The translations under genes were made by a program, and so were the position numbers. Positions 35,914 through 44,464 of a stretch of 64,000 bases of DNA are shown one piece after another (within the stretch, counting starts at the first letter, position 1; every line of letters begins with the position of its first letter). Location: contig NZ_LMSC01000006.1 of assembly GCF_001428025.1 (NCBI RefSeq), positions 428,582 to 492,581 of the forward strand, written 5' to 3'. The notes beneath the pieces were generated by a model. It ran no database searches. It was not told the DNA's origin and saw only the letters and a list, made by a program, of their open reading frames with translations. This DNA comes from Phycicoccus sp. Soil748 (GTDB lineage: Bacteria > Actinomycetota > Actinomycetes > Actinomycetales > Dermatophilaceae).

Positions 35914-37590
35914 ATGCCACTGTCCACGCTTTCCCTGGTAGCCGAGCCCGAGTCGCTCGCCGCCGTGCCGCCCCTGACGTGGGCCCTCGCGGTGAGCCCG
36001 GTCGTGCTGCTGCTCGCCCTCGTCCTCTGGGGGCGGTTCTCGACGATCGTCAACGCGTCGGTGACCGTGGCCTACAGCGTCGCGGTGGCCGTCCTCGCGT
36101 TCGGCGCCGGCGGGCTCACGGTGGGAGTCGGACTGGGGAAGGGCGCCTGGGTCGGCCTGTGGATCCTCTACGTGATCTGGCCGGCGCTGCTCATGCACCA
36201 CCTGGCCACCCACGTGGGGATGAAGGCGCTCGGCCAGGCACTGTCGACGATGCTCCCGCGGCGCACCGAGAACGTGCTGCTCCTGGCTTGGGTGCTGCCG
36301 TCCTTCATCCAGGGGGTGTCCGGGTTCGGCACCCCGATCGCCGTCGCCGCGCCGCTGCTCGTGGCCCTCGGCATCGGCAAGGCGCGCGCCGTCGCCCTGC
36401 CCCTGGTCGGCTACCACTGGGCGGTCGGCTTCGGCTCGATGGGCTCGTCCTTCTACATGGGCGCGCTCACCGCGCACCTCGACAGCCCCGGACGTGCCGC
36501 GTATGCCGCCTCGGCGGCCGTGCTCCTCGGGGTCAACTGCGTGCTCTCGGGCGTCCTCGTGGCGCTCATGGACGGCGGGCTGGCGGGGCTGCGGAACGGG
36601 TGGCGCCTGCTGGCGACCGCAGGTCCGGTGATGGCGCTCGTGCAGGCCGGGACCGTCAGGCTCGAGCCGGGGATCGGCGCCCTCTGCGCGGGGGCGTCGG
36701 GTGTCGCGGTGGTCTTCGTGCTGCGCCGGTTCTCCGCCCGGGACGCCGCCGTCCCCGCTCGGTACGCCGCCGTCCCTGCTCGGTACGCCGCCGTTCCCAC
36801 GGGTGAGGGCGCGACCGAGGAGGCCGAGGCCGAGGCGGAGTACACCCGCATGCGTGCCCGCGCCGCCGCGGTGCCCTATGCCCTGCTCGGCATCGTGGCG
36901 CTGGCCGTCTTCCTGCCGCCGCCGCTGCGTTCGTGGGCCAAGGGCCACCTGCTCATCGGCCCGTCGTTCCCGCAGACCAGCACCCACCAGGGGACCGTCA
37001 ACGAGGCGGTGTCGGTCTACAACCCCATCGCCCTTCTGGGGCACCCGGGCACGTTCCTGCTCATCGCCTGTGCCGGGAGCGTGGCGGTCTGGGCCTCCCG
37101 CGGCATCTGGAAGGGCAGCGCCTGGGGCCCGGTGTGGCGCGGCGCGCTCAAGCAGGCGTGGAAGTCCTCGCCGTCGGTGGTGCTGCTCGCGTCCGTGGCA
37201 GGCGTCCTCGTCGACAGTGGCATGGTGCGCACTGTGGCGCAGGGCGCGGCGGTGGCGACGGGGAGCGCGTACCCGGCCATCGCGCCCCTCGTGGGGGCGC
37301 TGGGGTCGTTCATCACCGGCTCCACGACGAGCTCCAACGCGCTCTTCTCCTCCCTCCAGGCAGACGTCGCCCACCTCATCGGCGAGCCGCCGGCGGACCT
37401 GCTCGCCGGCCAGCTGGCCGGCGGCAACATCGGCAACTCGCTCGCCCCGGTGGTCATCCTGCTCGGCCTCAGCGCGGTGGGGGCGGCGCGGCGTACGGGT
37501 GAGGTGCTCCGGATGACGCTCGCGCCGGCGGTCGTGCTCCTGCTCTCGGCGGTGGGCTGCACCTGCCTGCTGGTGGCCATCCACCACTGA
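35914..37590 (+). CDS. L-lactate permease family transporter (LctP/LldP-like)
   Basis: 558 residues from ATG 35914. About 12-14 transmembrane helices and the family patterns G-V-S-G-F-G-T-P-I-A-V-A-A-P at about residue 133 and F-I-T-G-S-T-T-S-S-N-A-L-F at about 467 fit the lactate/glycolate permease family (PF02652). A cytoplasmic loop near residues 272-295 contains a tandem peptide repeat (A-A-V-P-A-R-Y). Import of lactate or glycolate by proton symport is expected; the divergent FCD-type regulator supports an organic acid substrate. Confidence 0.85.
   Translation: MPLSTLSLVAEPESLAAVPPLTWALAVSPVVLLLALVLWGRFSTIVNASVTVAYSVAVAVLAFGAGGLTVGVGLGKGAWVGLWILYVIWPALLMHHLATHVGMKALGQALSTMLPRRTENVLLLAWVLPSFIQGVSGFGTPIAVAAPLLVALGIGKARAVALPLVGYHWAVGFGSMGSSFYMGALTAHLDSPGRAAYAASAAVLLGVNCVLSGVLVALMDGGLAGLRNGWRLLATAGPVMALVQAGTVRLEPGIGALCAGASGVAVVFVLRRFSARDAAVPARYAAVPARYAAVPTGEGATEEAEAEAEYTRMRARAAAVPYALLGIVALAVFLPPPLRSWAKGHLLIGPSFPQTSTHQGTVNEAVSVYNPIALLGHPGTFLLIACAGSVAVWASRGIWKGSAWGPVWRGALKQAWKSSPSVVLLASVAGVLVDSGMVRTVAQGAAVATGSAYPAIAPLVGALGSFITGSTTSSNALFSSLQADVAHLIGEPPADLLAGQLAGGNIGNSLAPVVILLGLSAVGAARRTGEVLRMTLAPAVVLLLSAVGCTCLLVAIHH
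36745..36798 (+). repeat. 21-bp tandem repeat inside the permease gene
   Basis: Two full 21-bp copies (36745-36765 and 36766-36786) differ at one base, and a third partial copy follows. They are in frame and encode A-A-V-P-A-R-Y twice, then A-A-V-P-T-G-E. The repeat lies in a hydrophilic loop and may vary in copy number between strains. Confidence 0.85.
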
Positions 37591-37626
37591 CACCGGCTGA
37601 CAGGGGGCTGGCCTAGGCTCACCTGC

Positions 37627-38244
37627 GTGACCGACGGACTCTTCATCGCCTTCGAGGGTGGCGACGGCGCCGGCAAGTCCACCCAGGTGACCCTGCTCCG
37701 CGAGGCGCTGGAGGCTGCGGGTCGCACGGTGACGGTCACTCGACAGCCGGGGGGCACCGAGCTCGGCCACCAGATCCGCGACCTCGTGCTCCACGGCGCC
37801 CACGTCGCGCCGCGCGCCGAGGCCCTGCTCTTCGCCGCCGACAAGGCCCACCACGTCGACCAGCTGATCCGTCCCGCGCTCGACCGCGGCGAGGTCGTGC
37901 TCACCGACCGCTACACCGACTCCTCCGTGGCCTACCAGGGCGCCGGACGCGACCTCGGCGCCCAGGAGATCCACGACCTCAACATGTGGGCCGTCGACGA
38001 CCTCGTGCCCGACCTCACCGTGGTCGTCGACGTCTCCCCACAGGAGGGCCGGCGCCGGCGTGGCGAGGTGCACGACCGCCTCGAGGCCGAGGAGGACGCC
38101 TTCCACGAGGCCATCCGCGCCCACTACCTCGCCATGGCCCAGGGCAACCCGGAGCGCTACCTCGTCGTCGACGGCACCCTCCCGCCCGCGGACGTCCACG
38201 CCGCGGTCGCCGAACGGCTGCGCTCGATGGGGGTCCTCCCGTGA
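37627..38244 (+). CDS. tmk: Thymidylate kinase
   Basis: 205 residues from GTG. The P-loop G-G-D-G-A-G-K-S-T is at residues 11-19; D-R-Y-T-D-S-S-V-A-Y-Q-G near residue 98 is the family signature; and a LID region rich in Arg (E-G-R-R-R-R-G) follows. It phosphorylates dTMP to dTDP for DNA synthesis. It overlaps holB by 4 bases; tmk-holB pairing is a common bacterial arrangement. Confidence 0.96.
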   Translation: MTDGLFIAFEGGDGAGKSTQVTLLREALEAAGRTVTVTRQPGGTELGHQIRDLVLHGAHVAPRAEALLFAADKAHHVDQLIRPALDRGEVVLTDRYTDSSVAYQGAGRDLGAQEIHDLNMWAVDDLVPDLTVVVDVSPQEGRRRRGEVHDRLEAEEDAFHEAIRAHYLAMAQGNPERYLVVDGTLPPADVHAAVAERLRSMGVLP

Positions 38245-39389
38245 CCGTCTGGCGGGACGTCATCGGCCAGGACACCGCGGTCGCCACGCTGCAGCGAGCC
38301 GTCTCCGACCCGGCCTCGATGACCCATGCCTGGCTGCTGACCGGGCCGCCGGGCTCGGGTCGTTCGGTGGCTGCGCGCGCGTTCGCCGCCGCCCTCCAGT
38401 GCCCCGACGGTGGCTGTGGTGAGTGCCGCGAGTGCCGCACCGCCCTGGACGGCACGCACGCCGACGTCGACGTGGTGGCCACGGAGGGCCTGTCCATCAA
38501 GGTGTCGGTCATCCGCGACCTCGTGCAGCTCGCCGCGCTGCGACCCTCGGTGGGGAAGTGGCGCATCATCATCGTCGAGGACGCCGACCGCCTCACGGCG
38601 TTCTCCGACGCGCCCGCCAATGCGCTGCTCAAGGCGCTCGAGGAGCCGACGCCCCGCACGGTGTGGATCCTGTGCGCCCCTTCGCTCGAGGACATCATCA
38701 TCACGATCCGCTCCCGCTCGCGGCACGTCCGGCTGCGCACGCCTCCCGTCGAGGCGGTGGCCGACCTCCTGCACCGTCGCGACGGGGTCGAGATGCCCAT
38801 GGCCATGTATGCCGCGCGCGCGGCGCAGAGCCACGTGGGCCTCGCCCGGCGGCTGGCACGCGACGAGGGCGCGCGCATCCGGCGCCGCGACGTCGTCGCG
38901 CTCACCGGGAAGATCCACGGGGTCGGCGACGCCGTCGGTGCCGCTGCCGACCTGGTCTCCATCGCCGACGAGGAGTCGTCGGCCGCGGCGACGGAGCGCG
39001 ACGTCGCCGAGCGGCAGCGCCTGATGGAGCTGCTGGGGGCCGACCCGACGGCTCGCACCCAGCCGCCCCACATCCGCAGCCAGCTCTCGAGCCTGGAGAA
39101 GGAGCAGAAGGCCCGCGCCACCCGGCACTCCCGTGACGTGCTCGACCGCTCGCTCGTCGACCTGCTCTCGGTCTACCGCGACGCCCTGGTCGTGCACAGC
39201 GGCGCCGCCCTCGGGCTGGTCAACCAGGACAGCATGCGCGAGGTGCAGGCGCTCGCCCGGTCGATGAGCCCCGAGCAGCTCCTCGGTGCGATGGACGCCA
39301 TCGGGACGGCCCGCGAGCGGATCGGCCTCAACGTCGCGCCACTGCTGGCGCTCGAGGCCATGGCGATCTCGCTGCGCGTGCCCCGCTGA
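38241..39389 (+). CDS. holB: DNA polymerase III delta' subunit
   Basis: 382 residues from GTG overlapping the tmk stop. The AAA+ clamp-loader fold is evident: G-P-P-G-S-G-R-S at residues 35-42 with Arg in place of the Walker A Lys, as expected for the non-catalytic delta' subunit, and a Zn-type cluster C54-x4-C59-x2-C62-x2-C65. The E-D-A-D-R-L and E-E-P-x-P-x-T motifs follow. The protein is part of the replicative clamp loader. Confidence 0.95.
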   Translation: MTVWRDVIGQDTAVATLQRAVSDPASMTHAWLLTGPPGSGRSVAARAFAAALQCPDGGCGECRECRTALDGTHADVDVVATEGLSIKVSVIRDLVQLAALRPSVGKWRIIIVEDADRLTAFSDAPANALLKALEEPTPRTVWILCAPSLEDIIITIRSRSRHVRLRTPPVEAVADLLHRRDGVEMPMAMYAARAAQSHVGLARRLARDEGARIRRRDVVALTGKIHGVGDAVGAAADLVSIADEESSAAATERDVAERQRLMELLGADPTARTQPPHIRSQLSSLEKEQKARATRHSRDVLDRSLVDLLSVYRDALVVHSGAALGLVNQDSMREVQALARSMSPEQLLGAMDAIGTARERIGLNVAPLLALEAMAISLRVPR

Positions 39390-39409
39390 GCCGGGATAGC
39401 GTTCAGGAC

Positions 39410-40966
39410 ATGACTCCTCGAGCACGGGTGCTGCTGGCGGCGGCCATGGTCACGACCGTCGGCCTGTCAGGGTGCTCGGTGCTCGACGGGGGTGGTTCCT
39501 CGTCGTCCGCGCCCACGACCGCCTCGACCGCGGCCCGGAAGCCGCCTCCCGGGTCGGAGGCGCTCGCGTCCTTCTACGGGCAGCGCCTCGCGTGGGAGAA
39601 GTGCCAGATCGGGGAGTGTGCCGGCCTCAAGGTGCCGCTCGACTACGCCAAGCCCGACGGCGGCTCCATCACCATCCAGGTCCTGCGGATGCGGGCGACC
39701 AAGCCGAAGCAGCGGATCGGCTCGCTCGTGGTCAACCCCGGTGGCCCGGGCGGCTCGGGCGTCGACTACGCGAGGGCGGCCGACTTCATCGTCGGCAAGC
39801 CCGTGCGCCAGCGGTTCGACATCGTCGGGTTCGACCCGCGCGGGGTGCAGCGCTCCCAGCCGGTCGACTGCCTGCCCGACCGGGAGATGGACGCGTTCCT
39901 CGGCCAGGACCCCACCCCCGACGACACCGCGGAGGAGGACGCCTTCGCCGCCTCGGGCAAGGCGTTCGCTCAGGGCTGCCTGCAGCGCACGGGCGCGCTG
40001 ACCAGCCACCTGTCCACCGTCGACGCCGCGCGCGACATGGACGTCCTGCGGTCGGCGCTCGGCGACGAGAAGCTCAACTACCTCGGCAAGTCCTACGGCA
40101 CCTACCTCGGCGCGACGTACGCCGACCTGTTCCCCAAGCTCGTCGGCCGGTTCGTGCTCGACGGGGTCCTGCCGCCCGACCTGACCTCCGCCGAGGTCTC
40201 CAAGGGGCAGGCCGAGGGCTTCGAGCGGGCGACCCGGGCCTGGGCCGCCGACTGCGTCGACCAGGGCGACTGCCCGCTCGGCGGGTCGGTCGACGAGGTC
40301 ATGTCGGGCATGCGCGACCTGCTGGGGCGCCTCGACCAGCAGCCGGTCCCCATGAAGGACGGCAAGCTCAACCAGCTCACCGAGGGATGGGCGGCCACCG
40401 GCATCGCCCAGGCGATGTACGACCAGGGTTCCTGGGGTGCGCTCACCGACGCCCTCGCCGCGGTGGTGCGCAACGACGACGGCACCGAGCTGATGAAGAT
40501 CGCCGACCAGTACGCCGAGCGCAACCAGAACGGCAGCTACGCCGGCAACCTGCTCGAGGCGTTCTACGCCATCTCCTGCCTCGACAACCCCGACAGCCCC
40601 GACCCCAAGGTGTACGAGCAGCGGGCCAAGGACAACGCCACCGTCGCCCCCACGTGGGGACCGTTCCTGGCGTGGGGCTCGATGGTGTGCGGGCAGTGGC
40701 CGGTCAAGGCCGCCGAGGGTGGGGGAGCGCCGCACACGGTCTCCGCGGCCGGCAGCGGGCCCATCGTCGTGGTCGGGACGACTCGCGACCCGGCGACGCC
40801 GTACGAGTGGTCGGTGCGCCTGCGCAAGCAGCTGTCCAACGCGTCCCTGCTGACGTTCGACGGCGACGGCCACACGGCCTACGCCCGCTCCAACAAGTGC
40901 ATCGACAACGCCATCAACGACTACTACACCGACGCCAAGGTGCCCAAGGACGGCACGAAGTGCTGA
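39410..40966 (+). CDS. Secreted alpha/beta-hydrolase lipoprotein, tripeptidyl aminopeptidase-like
   Basis: 518 residues. Lipobox L-S-G-C gives a lipidated Cys at residue 22, followed by a Ser/Thr/Pro linker. The oxyanion region N-P-G-G-P-G-G-S-G at about 109-117 and the nucleophile elbow G-K-S-Y-G-T with Ser228 are classical for the TAP/SlpD family of Streptomyces. A C-terminal TAP-like domain carries the last catalytic residues (V-V-G-T-T-R-D-P-A-T-P, G-D-G-H-T). Four or more Cys suggest extracellular disulfides. It likely trims peptides outside the cell. Confidence 0.88.
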   Translation: MTPRARVLLAAAMVTTVGLSGCSVLDGGGSSSSAPTTASTAARKPPPGSEALASFYGQRLAWEKCQIGECAGLKVPLDYAKPDGGSITIQVLRMRATKPKQRIGSLVVNPGGPGGSGVDYARAADFIVGKPVRQRFDIVGFDPRGVQRSQPVDCLPDREMDAFLGQDPTPDDTAEEDAFAASGKAFAQGCLQRTGALTSHLSTVDAARDMDVLRSALGDEKLNYLGKSYGTYLGATYADLFPKLVGRFVLDGVLPPDLTSAEVSKGQAEGFERATRAWAADCVDQGDCPLGGSVDEVMSGMRDLLGRLDQQPVPMKDGKLNQLTEGWAATGIAQAMYDQGSWGALTDALAAVVRNDDGTELMKIADQYAERNQNGSYAGNLLEAFYAISCLDNPDSPDPKVYEQRAKDNATVAPTWGPFLAWGSMVCGQWPVKAAEGGGAPHTVSAAGSGPIVVVGTTRDPATPYEWSVRLRKQLSNASLLTFDGDGHTAYARSNKCIDNAINDYYTDAKVPKDGTKC

Positions 40967-41035
40967 GTGGCCGGAGGCCGGTTCGGAGTTTGGCGCCCCG
41001 ATACGTATACTCATCGTCCGTGCCTCCGGGCGCCT

Positions 41036-41109
41036 GCCGCCTTAGCTCAGTCGGCCAGAGCGATTCACTCGTAATGAATAGGTCATCGGTTCGATTCCGA
41101 TAGGCGGCT
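41036..41109 (+). tRNA. tRNA-Thr (anticodon CGT)
   Basis: A full cloverleaf: the acceptor arms gccgcct (41036-41042) and aggcggc (41102-41108) pair; the D-arm contains tagctcagtcgg, the anticodon loop is ctCGTaa, and the T-arm is tcggttcgattccga. CCA is not encoded. A tatact box at 41006-41011 lies 24 bases upstream and can serve as the -10 element. The 3' end is the insertion site of the conjugative element. Confidence 0.96.
41077..41109. other. Candidate attL core in the tRNA-Thr 3' half
   Basis: The integrase gene lies directly beyond this tRNA with its 3' end facing it. That is the standard layout for actinomycete elements that recombine into the 3' half of a tRNA and rebuild it. The exact core cannot be set because the matching attR copy was not found in the window. 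Confidence 0.6.
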
Positions 41110-41114
41110 CGGAC

Positions 41115-41146
41115 AACGCCCCCCAGACAACTGGGGGGCGTTTCTG
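41115..41146. terminator. Bidirectional terminator between tRNA-Thr and integrase
   Basis: A 12-bp perfect stem (aacgccccccag with ctggggggcgtt) around an acaa loop, followed by tttct. It fits termination of the tRNA transcript and, in reverse, of the integrase transcript. Confidence 0.8.
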
Positions 41147-41271
41147 CTGCTCAGAGCCGGTGTGAGCTGACACCGCGAGGGCGATCAACCACGCGGCCAA
41201 GGTTCCGATCAGGCGCCCCAGACGGGCGACGTGCGCGCAGTATGCGCACATGGCCACAGAGACTCGCGCCG

Positions 41272-42366
41272 TCACGCGCTCTCACCCCCGTTTGTGGCCG
41301 ATCTGGTGAGACGGTCGAGGGCAGCCGCTACGACGTCCAGCTCCTCGTCGTACAGGTGCGCGTAGATGCGCGCCGTGGTCGTGATCGACTCGTGGCCCAT
41401 CGCGCGCTGGATCCACCGCAGATCCGCACCTGCTGAGCGTGCCAAGGACCCGAAGGTGCGTCGAAGGTCATGCGGAGTGATGCCCTCGAGGCCCAGCTCC
41501 TTGGTGGCGGCCGCCCAACCGCTTCTTGCCCGCCAGTTCCCGTTTCGGAGGTAACCACCGTCGGGCGCCGGAAACACCAGTGCGTCAGCCGGCTTGTTGG
41601 CCACCCGCCGCTCGAGAACCGTCGACAGGACCGAGGGGATGGCAACGCTCCGCTGAGACGCTCGACTCTTGGGAGCTGCCACATCCATCCGGCCGCCGAC
41701 CTCCGTGGCCCTCTCCACCACACGCACCCGCCGCCTGGTCAGGTCGACGTCGGACACCTTGAGAGCAGCCAGCTCCGACCAACGAAGACCGAGGTAGGTC
41801 ATGGCCAGGACGAGGTCGCCCTGACTGCCCATCCGCTGGACCAGCGAGTGGACTTGGTCCACCGTCAGGATTCGCTCACGGGCTGGCGGACGACGAGGGA
41901 GTCGGACACCACGGGCCGGATTCGTGGTCAGGCGCCGCGTCTGGATCGCGTAGTCGATCACGAGGCACAGCACGCGGTGCGCTTGCCGAACCGTCTCGGC
42001 ACCCTTCTGCCGACGCAGGGACTCGATCCAGTCAGCGACGTCCGCCTGCTCAAGCCGGTTGACCCGCCACCGGCCCAGGTAGGGGTCGACGTTGCGCCAT
42101 GCGGCTCGGTAGTTCTGGCGCGTGGTCGCCCGAAGGTGGCCCGTGCCGGCGCGCTCGTACTCCTCCCAGACGGAAGCCAAGGTCACCTCGCCACGACGAG
42201 GGTCGAGCCAGTCGCCGCGCCGGAGCCGACTGCTGATCTCGTCCTCGTAAGCTTCAGCGTCTCGTCTCCGTGTGAAGGCCTTCGACCGCTGCCGACCTGT
42301 TGGGTCGCGATAGCGGACCGTCCAGGCGACGGTCTTGCCGTTCTTCCAGAGGCGGCGCTCGATCAT
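41272..42366 (-). CDS. int: Tyrosine recombinase/integrase of the element
   Basis: 364 residues from ATG 42366, which overlaps the excisionase stop by 4 bases; an ATG 30 bases upstream in the same frame would overlap that gene more deeply. An N-terminal arm-binding region (R-R-L-W-K-N-G-K) and a SAM-like core-binding domain precede the catalytic domain. There the residues are visible in G-L-R-W-S-E-L, H-D-L-R-R-T-F and G-H-E-S-I-T-T-T-x-x-I-Y, the last Tyr being the nucleophile. It catalyses site-specific insertion into, and with Xis excision from, the adjacent tRNA-Thr. Confidence 0.95.
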   Translation of the reverse strand: MIERRLWKNGKTVAWTVRYRDPTGRQRSKAFTRRRDAEAYEDEISSRLRRGDWLDPRRGEVTLASVWEEYERAGTGHLRATTRQNYRAAWRNVDPYLGRWRVNRLEQADVADWIESLRRQKGAETVRQAHRVLCLVIDYAIQTRRLTTNPARGVRLPRRPPARERILTVDQVHSLVQRMGSQGDLVLAMTYLGLRWSELAALKVSDVDLTRRRVRVVERATEVGGRMDVAAPKSRASQRSVAIPSVLSTVLERRVANKPADALVFPAPDGGYLRNGNWRARSGWAAATKELGLEGITPHDLRRTFGSLARSAGADLRWIQRAMGHESITTTARIYAHLYDEELDVVAAALDRLTRSATNGGESA

Positions 42367-42566
42367 GCGACGTCCTGCTGTTGCTTCGCGAGCCAAGCCG
42401 CGACCACCGCGGCGTCGAACCGCCGATGTTTCCCGACCTTGAAGGATGGCGGGCCCTCACCCCGCACCGCCCAGTGGTGCACCGTGGACAGTGGGACGCA
42501 GAGGATCTCTGCGACGTCCTCCACCGTCAGCAGGCGGGGAAAGACCTGACTCTGCTCGACTTCCAT
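42363..42566 (-). CDS. xis: Excisionase (MerR-like HTH, Xis)
   Basis: 67 residues: L-L-T-V-E-D-V-A-E-I-L-C-V-P-L-S-T-V-H-H-W-A-V-R-G is the winged helix-turn-helix of the excisionase/DNA-binding domain family, with the following G-K-H-R-R-F wing. It is coupled to int by the ATGA overlap. It should bend the attachment site and steer the integrase toward excision. Confidence 0.92.
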   Translation of the reverse strand: MEVEQSQVFPRLLTVEDVAEILCVPLSTVHHWAVRGEGPPSFKVGKHRRFDAAVVAAWLAKQQQDVA

Positions 42567-42569
42567 GGC

Positions 42570-44084
42570 TCAGCTCCTCTGCTCGGGTCGGTTTCTGCGC
42601 TGCTCTGCCTTCCACTGGTCGTACTCGCGGGCCCGGACAGCAGCCGCTCTAGCAAGGGCTGCGTCGCCGGCGGTCTGCCAACCGGTGCCCGCGAACCGCC
42701 AGTGGCCGATCACCAGGGTCGTGGTGTCCTCCTCGTCAGCCATGAGCTCTGCCTCTAGCGCTGCGAGGTGAAGGGAGCTTCCTGTTTCCTCTGCTTGGGC
42801 GAGGAGCTTCTTGGCTCGGTGCCGAGCTCGACGGAGGGCGCCGAGGGTGACCGAGTAGCGCCGGGATTTGGTGGCGAAGTGGCCTCGGAAGCCCAACATG
42901 TGCACCCAGTGAGACATCAGCTCGTAGGGGACCTGGTCGCACCCCTCGTCTGGGGTCACAGCCGCAGCCACGGCCTCGGCGACCGCCTTGATGCGCTCGA
43001 GGTGAGGGTTGGTGCCGCCGTCGACGCTCGTGGTGGCCGACTTAGTCGCGTATTTCGCCAGGTAGCCGGCAACCTGTTCCGGTCGGAGCGGTCGTTCGGG
43101 ATCGTCCAGGCGCTGTGTGGCCCTGACCGGACGGGAGTCGAGCTGTCGTCCGAACCTCAGGTTCCTGGTCGCATTCTCGTCGAGGACAGGAGGCGCGTCG
43201 AAGTGCACTTCTCTGGCGGCCGCCGCAACGAGTTCCGCGAGCACCTGGCTGGTGATGGGAGCCGGTGCCTCCTCGAAACCGTCTCGACTGCGTGGACCGT
43301 CGCATCTGATCAGAGCGTGGAAGTGCACGACGCCCCGCAATTGGTACTCGGCCACCTTGGCGTACTGCACGGTTGCGACGTCGTTGAGGTCGCGCGGTTT
43401 TATCCCTAGGTGGCGGGCAACTGCTCGTCGAAGGGCGATCGTGAAGCGTCGCCACAGCTCCGGTGCCCACCACTGCCACACGACATGGGTGGCGTAGTCG
43501 TAGCACTCCCAACACAGAGGTTGGCCGAGTCTCGGATCCGCGTCATCGTGGAGTTCGAAACAGGCGGTGCGCCGGCCATGGGCGCACTCCGGCGACTTCG
43601 AGCGTGGATGACACCGCCCGGAGGCGGACGCGGCCGTGTGGACCGGACCGAACGACGGGGCCGTCATGGTTGCGAAGACCAAGGGGTTGTCGGCGACTCG
43701 GCCAGGTACCCCTTTCCCGCCGGCCACGCCGCATCGGATGAGGTGGAACATGTCGGAGGCGTAGAGCCGGGAACAGGAGGGGCACACATCGGCCCGTCGG
43801 TTTCCGCAGCGCAGGTGCAGCACGCCCAGAGGCTCGGAGTCGGTGCTGTACGAGCGGACTGGCTGTCCGGTCGACGCGTCGAAGGTCGTGCTGGCCCCGC
43901 GGACCCGGATGGGATTGGTGCAGTGTCCGACGCGGGCAGCTGCGGTGGCCCATTGCTCGAAGTGTCGCGACCTGAGCCGCAACATGACCTGACGCTCTTC
44001 GCTGGCTGAGAGCCCACCAAGGTCCAGGCCGGTTGCGTCCCCGTGGCCCCAGAAGGCCTCTGTTCCTGCGACTGAACGGGTCAT
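42570..44084 (-). CDS. repSA: Replication initiator, RepSA-like (HUH rolling-circle)
   Basis: 504 residues. The metal-binding HUH motif occurs as V-V-H-F-H-A-L at about residue 252, and C-P-S-C and C-W-E-C pairs in the N-terminal half suggest a zinc site. A candidate catalytic Tyr lies in the helix G-Y-L-A-K-Y-A-T-K-S near residue 360. This layout matches the RepSA initiators of pSAM2-type AICEs, which nick the double-strand origin for rolling-circle replication of the excised circle. The start overlaps the WhiB-like gene stop by one base. Confidence 0.88.
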   Translation of the reverse strand: MTRSVAGTEAFWGHGDATGLDLGGLSASEERQVMLRLRSRHFEQWATAAARVGHCTNPIRVRGASTTFDASTGQPVRSYSTDSEPLGVLHLRCGNRRADVCPSCSRLYASDMFHLIRCGVAGGKGVPGRVADNPLVFATMTAPSFGPVHTAASASGRCHPRSKSPECAHGRRTACFELHDDADPRLGQPLCWECYDYATHVVWQWWAPELWRRFTIALRRAVARHLGIKPRDLNDVATVQYAKVAEYQLRGVVHFHALIRCDGPRSRDGFEEAPAPITSQVLAELVAAAAREVHFDAPPVLDENATRNLRFGRQLDSRPVRATQRLDDPERPLRPEQVAGYLAKYATKSATTSVDGGTNPHLERIKAVAEAVAAAVTPDEGCDQVPYELMSHWVHMLGFRGHFATKSRRYSVTLGALRRARHRAKKLLAQAEETGSSLHLAALEAELMADEEDTTTLVIGHWRFAGTGWQTAGDAALARAAAVRAREYDQWKAEQRRNRPEQRS

Positions 44085-44464
44085 CAGGCCACCTCGTCAT
44101 GAGGCGAGCGGAGTGCGTCGTCCAGGACGGACGTCAGGTCGGCTCCAGCGGCGAGGCGGTTCAGTAGCCTTCTTCGGGCCGCTGCCGGCACTCCACCCCA
44201 TACGCCGAACTCCTCGGCGTACAGCAGGGCGGTCGCAAGGCACGCGCGCCTCACGGGGCACTGGTGGCACGTCGCGACGGCCCGTCTGGTCAGCGGGCTG
44301 TTTGCGTCTGCGAACCACAGCCAGTCTCCGGCGCCGGTGCAGGCGGCGTCTGGATGCCAGCGAGTCGAATCCAGCTCTCGCGTGTTTGGCTCCCGACCGG
44401 TGTCGATCCAAGGCATCGGCCTGCCATAGCCGACGTCACGGTTTGAGCGTGGTGTGCGGCTCAT
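44084..44464 (-). CDS. WhiB-like Fe-S transcriptional regulator encoded on the element
   Basis: 126 residues. Four cysteines C42-x23-C66-x2-C69-x5-C75 and the G-V-W-G-G turn at 87-91 are the full WhiB signature for a [4Fe-4S] cluster and DNA contact. The protein ends with a helical acidic tail. It overlaps the TraB-like gene by 4 bases and the Rep gene by one base, so it is made with the transfer and replication proteins and may tie their expression to redox state or development. Confidence 0.88.
   Translation of the reverse strand: MSRTPRSNRDVGYGRPMPWIDTGREPNTRELDSTRWHPDAACTGAGDWLWFADANSPLTRRAVATCHQCPVRRACLATALLYAEEFGVWGGVPAAARRRLLNRLAAGADLTSVLDDALRSPHDEVA

Noticed and set aside
35853-36053. 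67-residue N-terminal extension of the GntR protein
   Set aside because: It would cover the divergent promoter and the permease start; ATG 35852 has a clear ribosome site and begins just before the winged helix.
35023-38199. 1058-codon minus-strand open frame across the GGT end, GntR, permease and tmk genes
   Set aside because: It overlaps four well-supported genes and its sequence is rich in Arg, Gly, Asp and His without any domain.
41006-41011. GTATAC near the tRNA-Thr gene as a third GntR operator
   Set aside because: It coincides with the tatact -10 box of the tRNA promoter and lacks the extended dyad, so it is probably chance.
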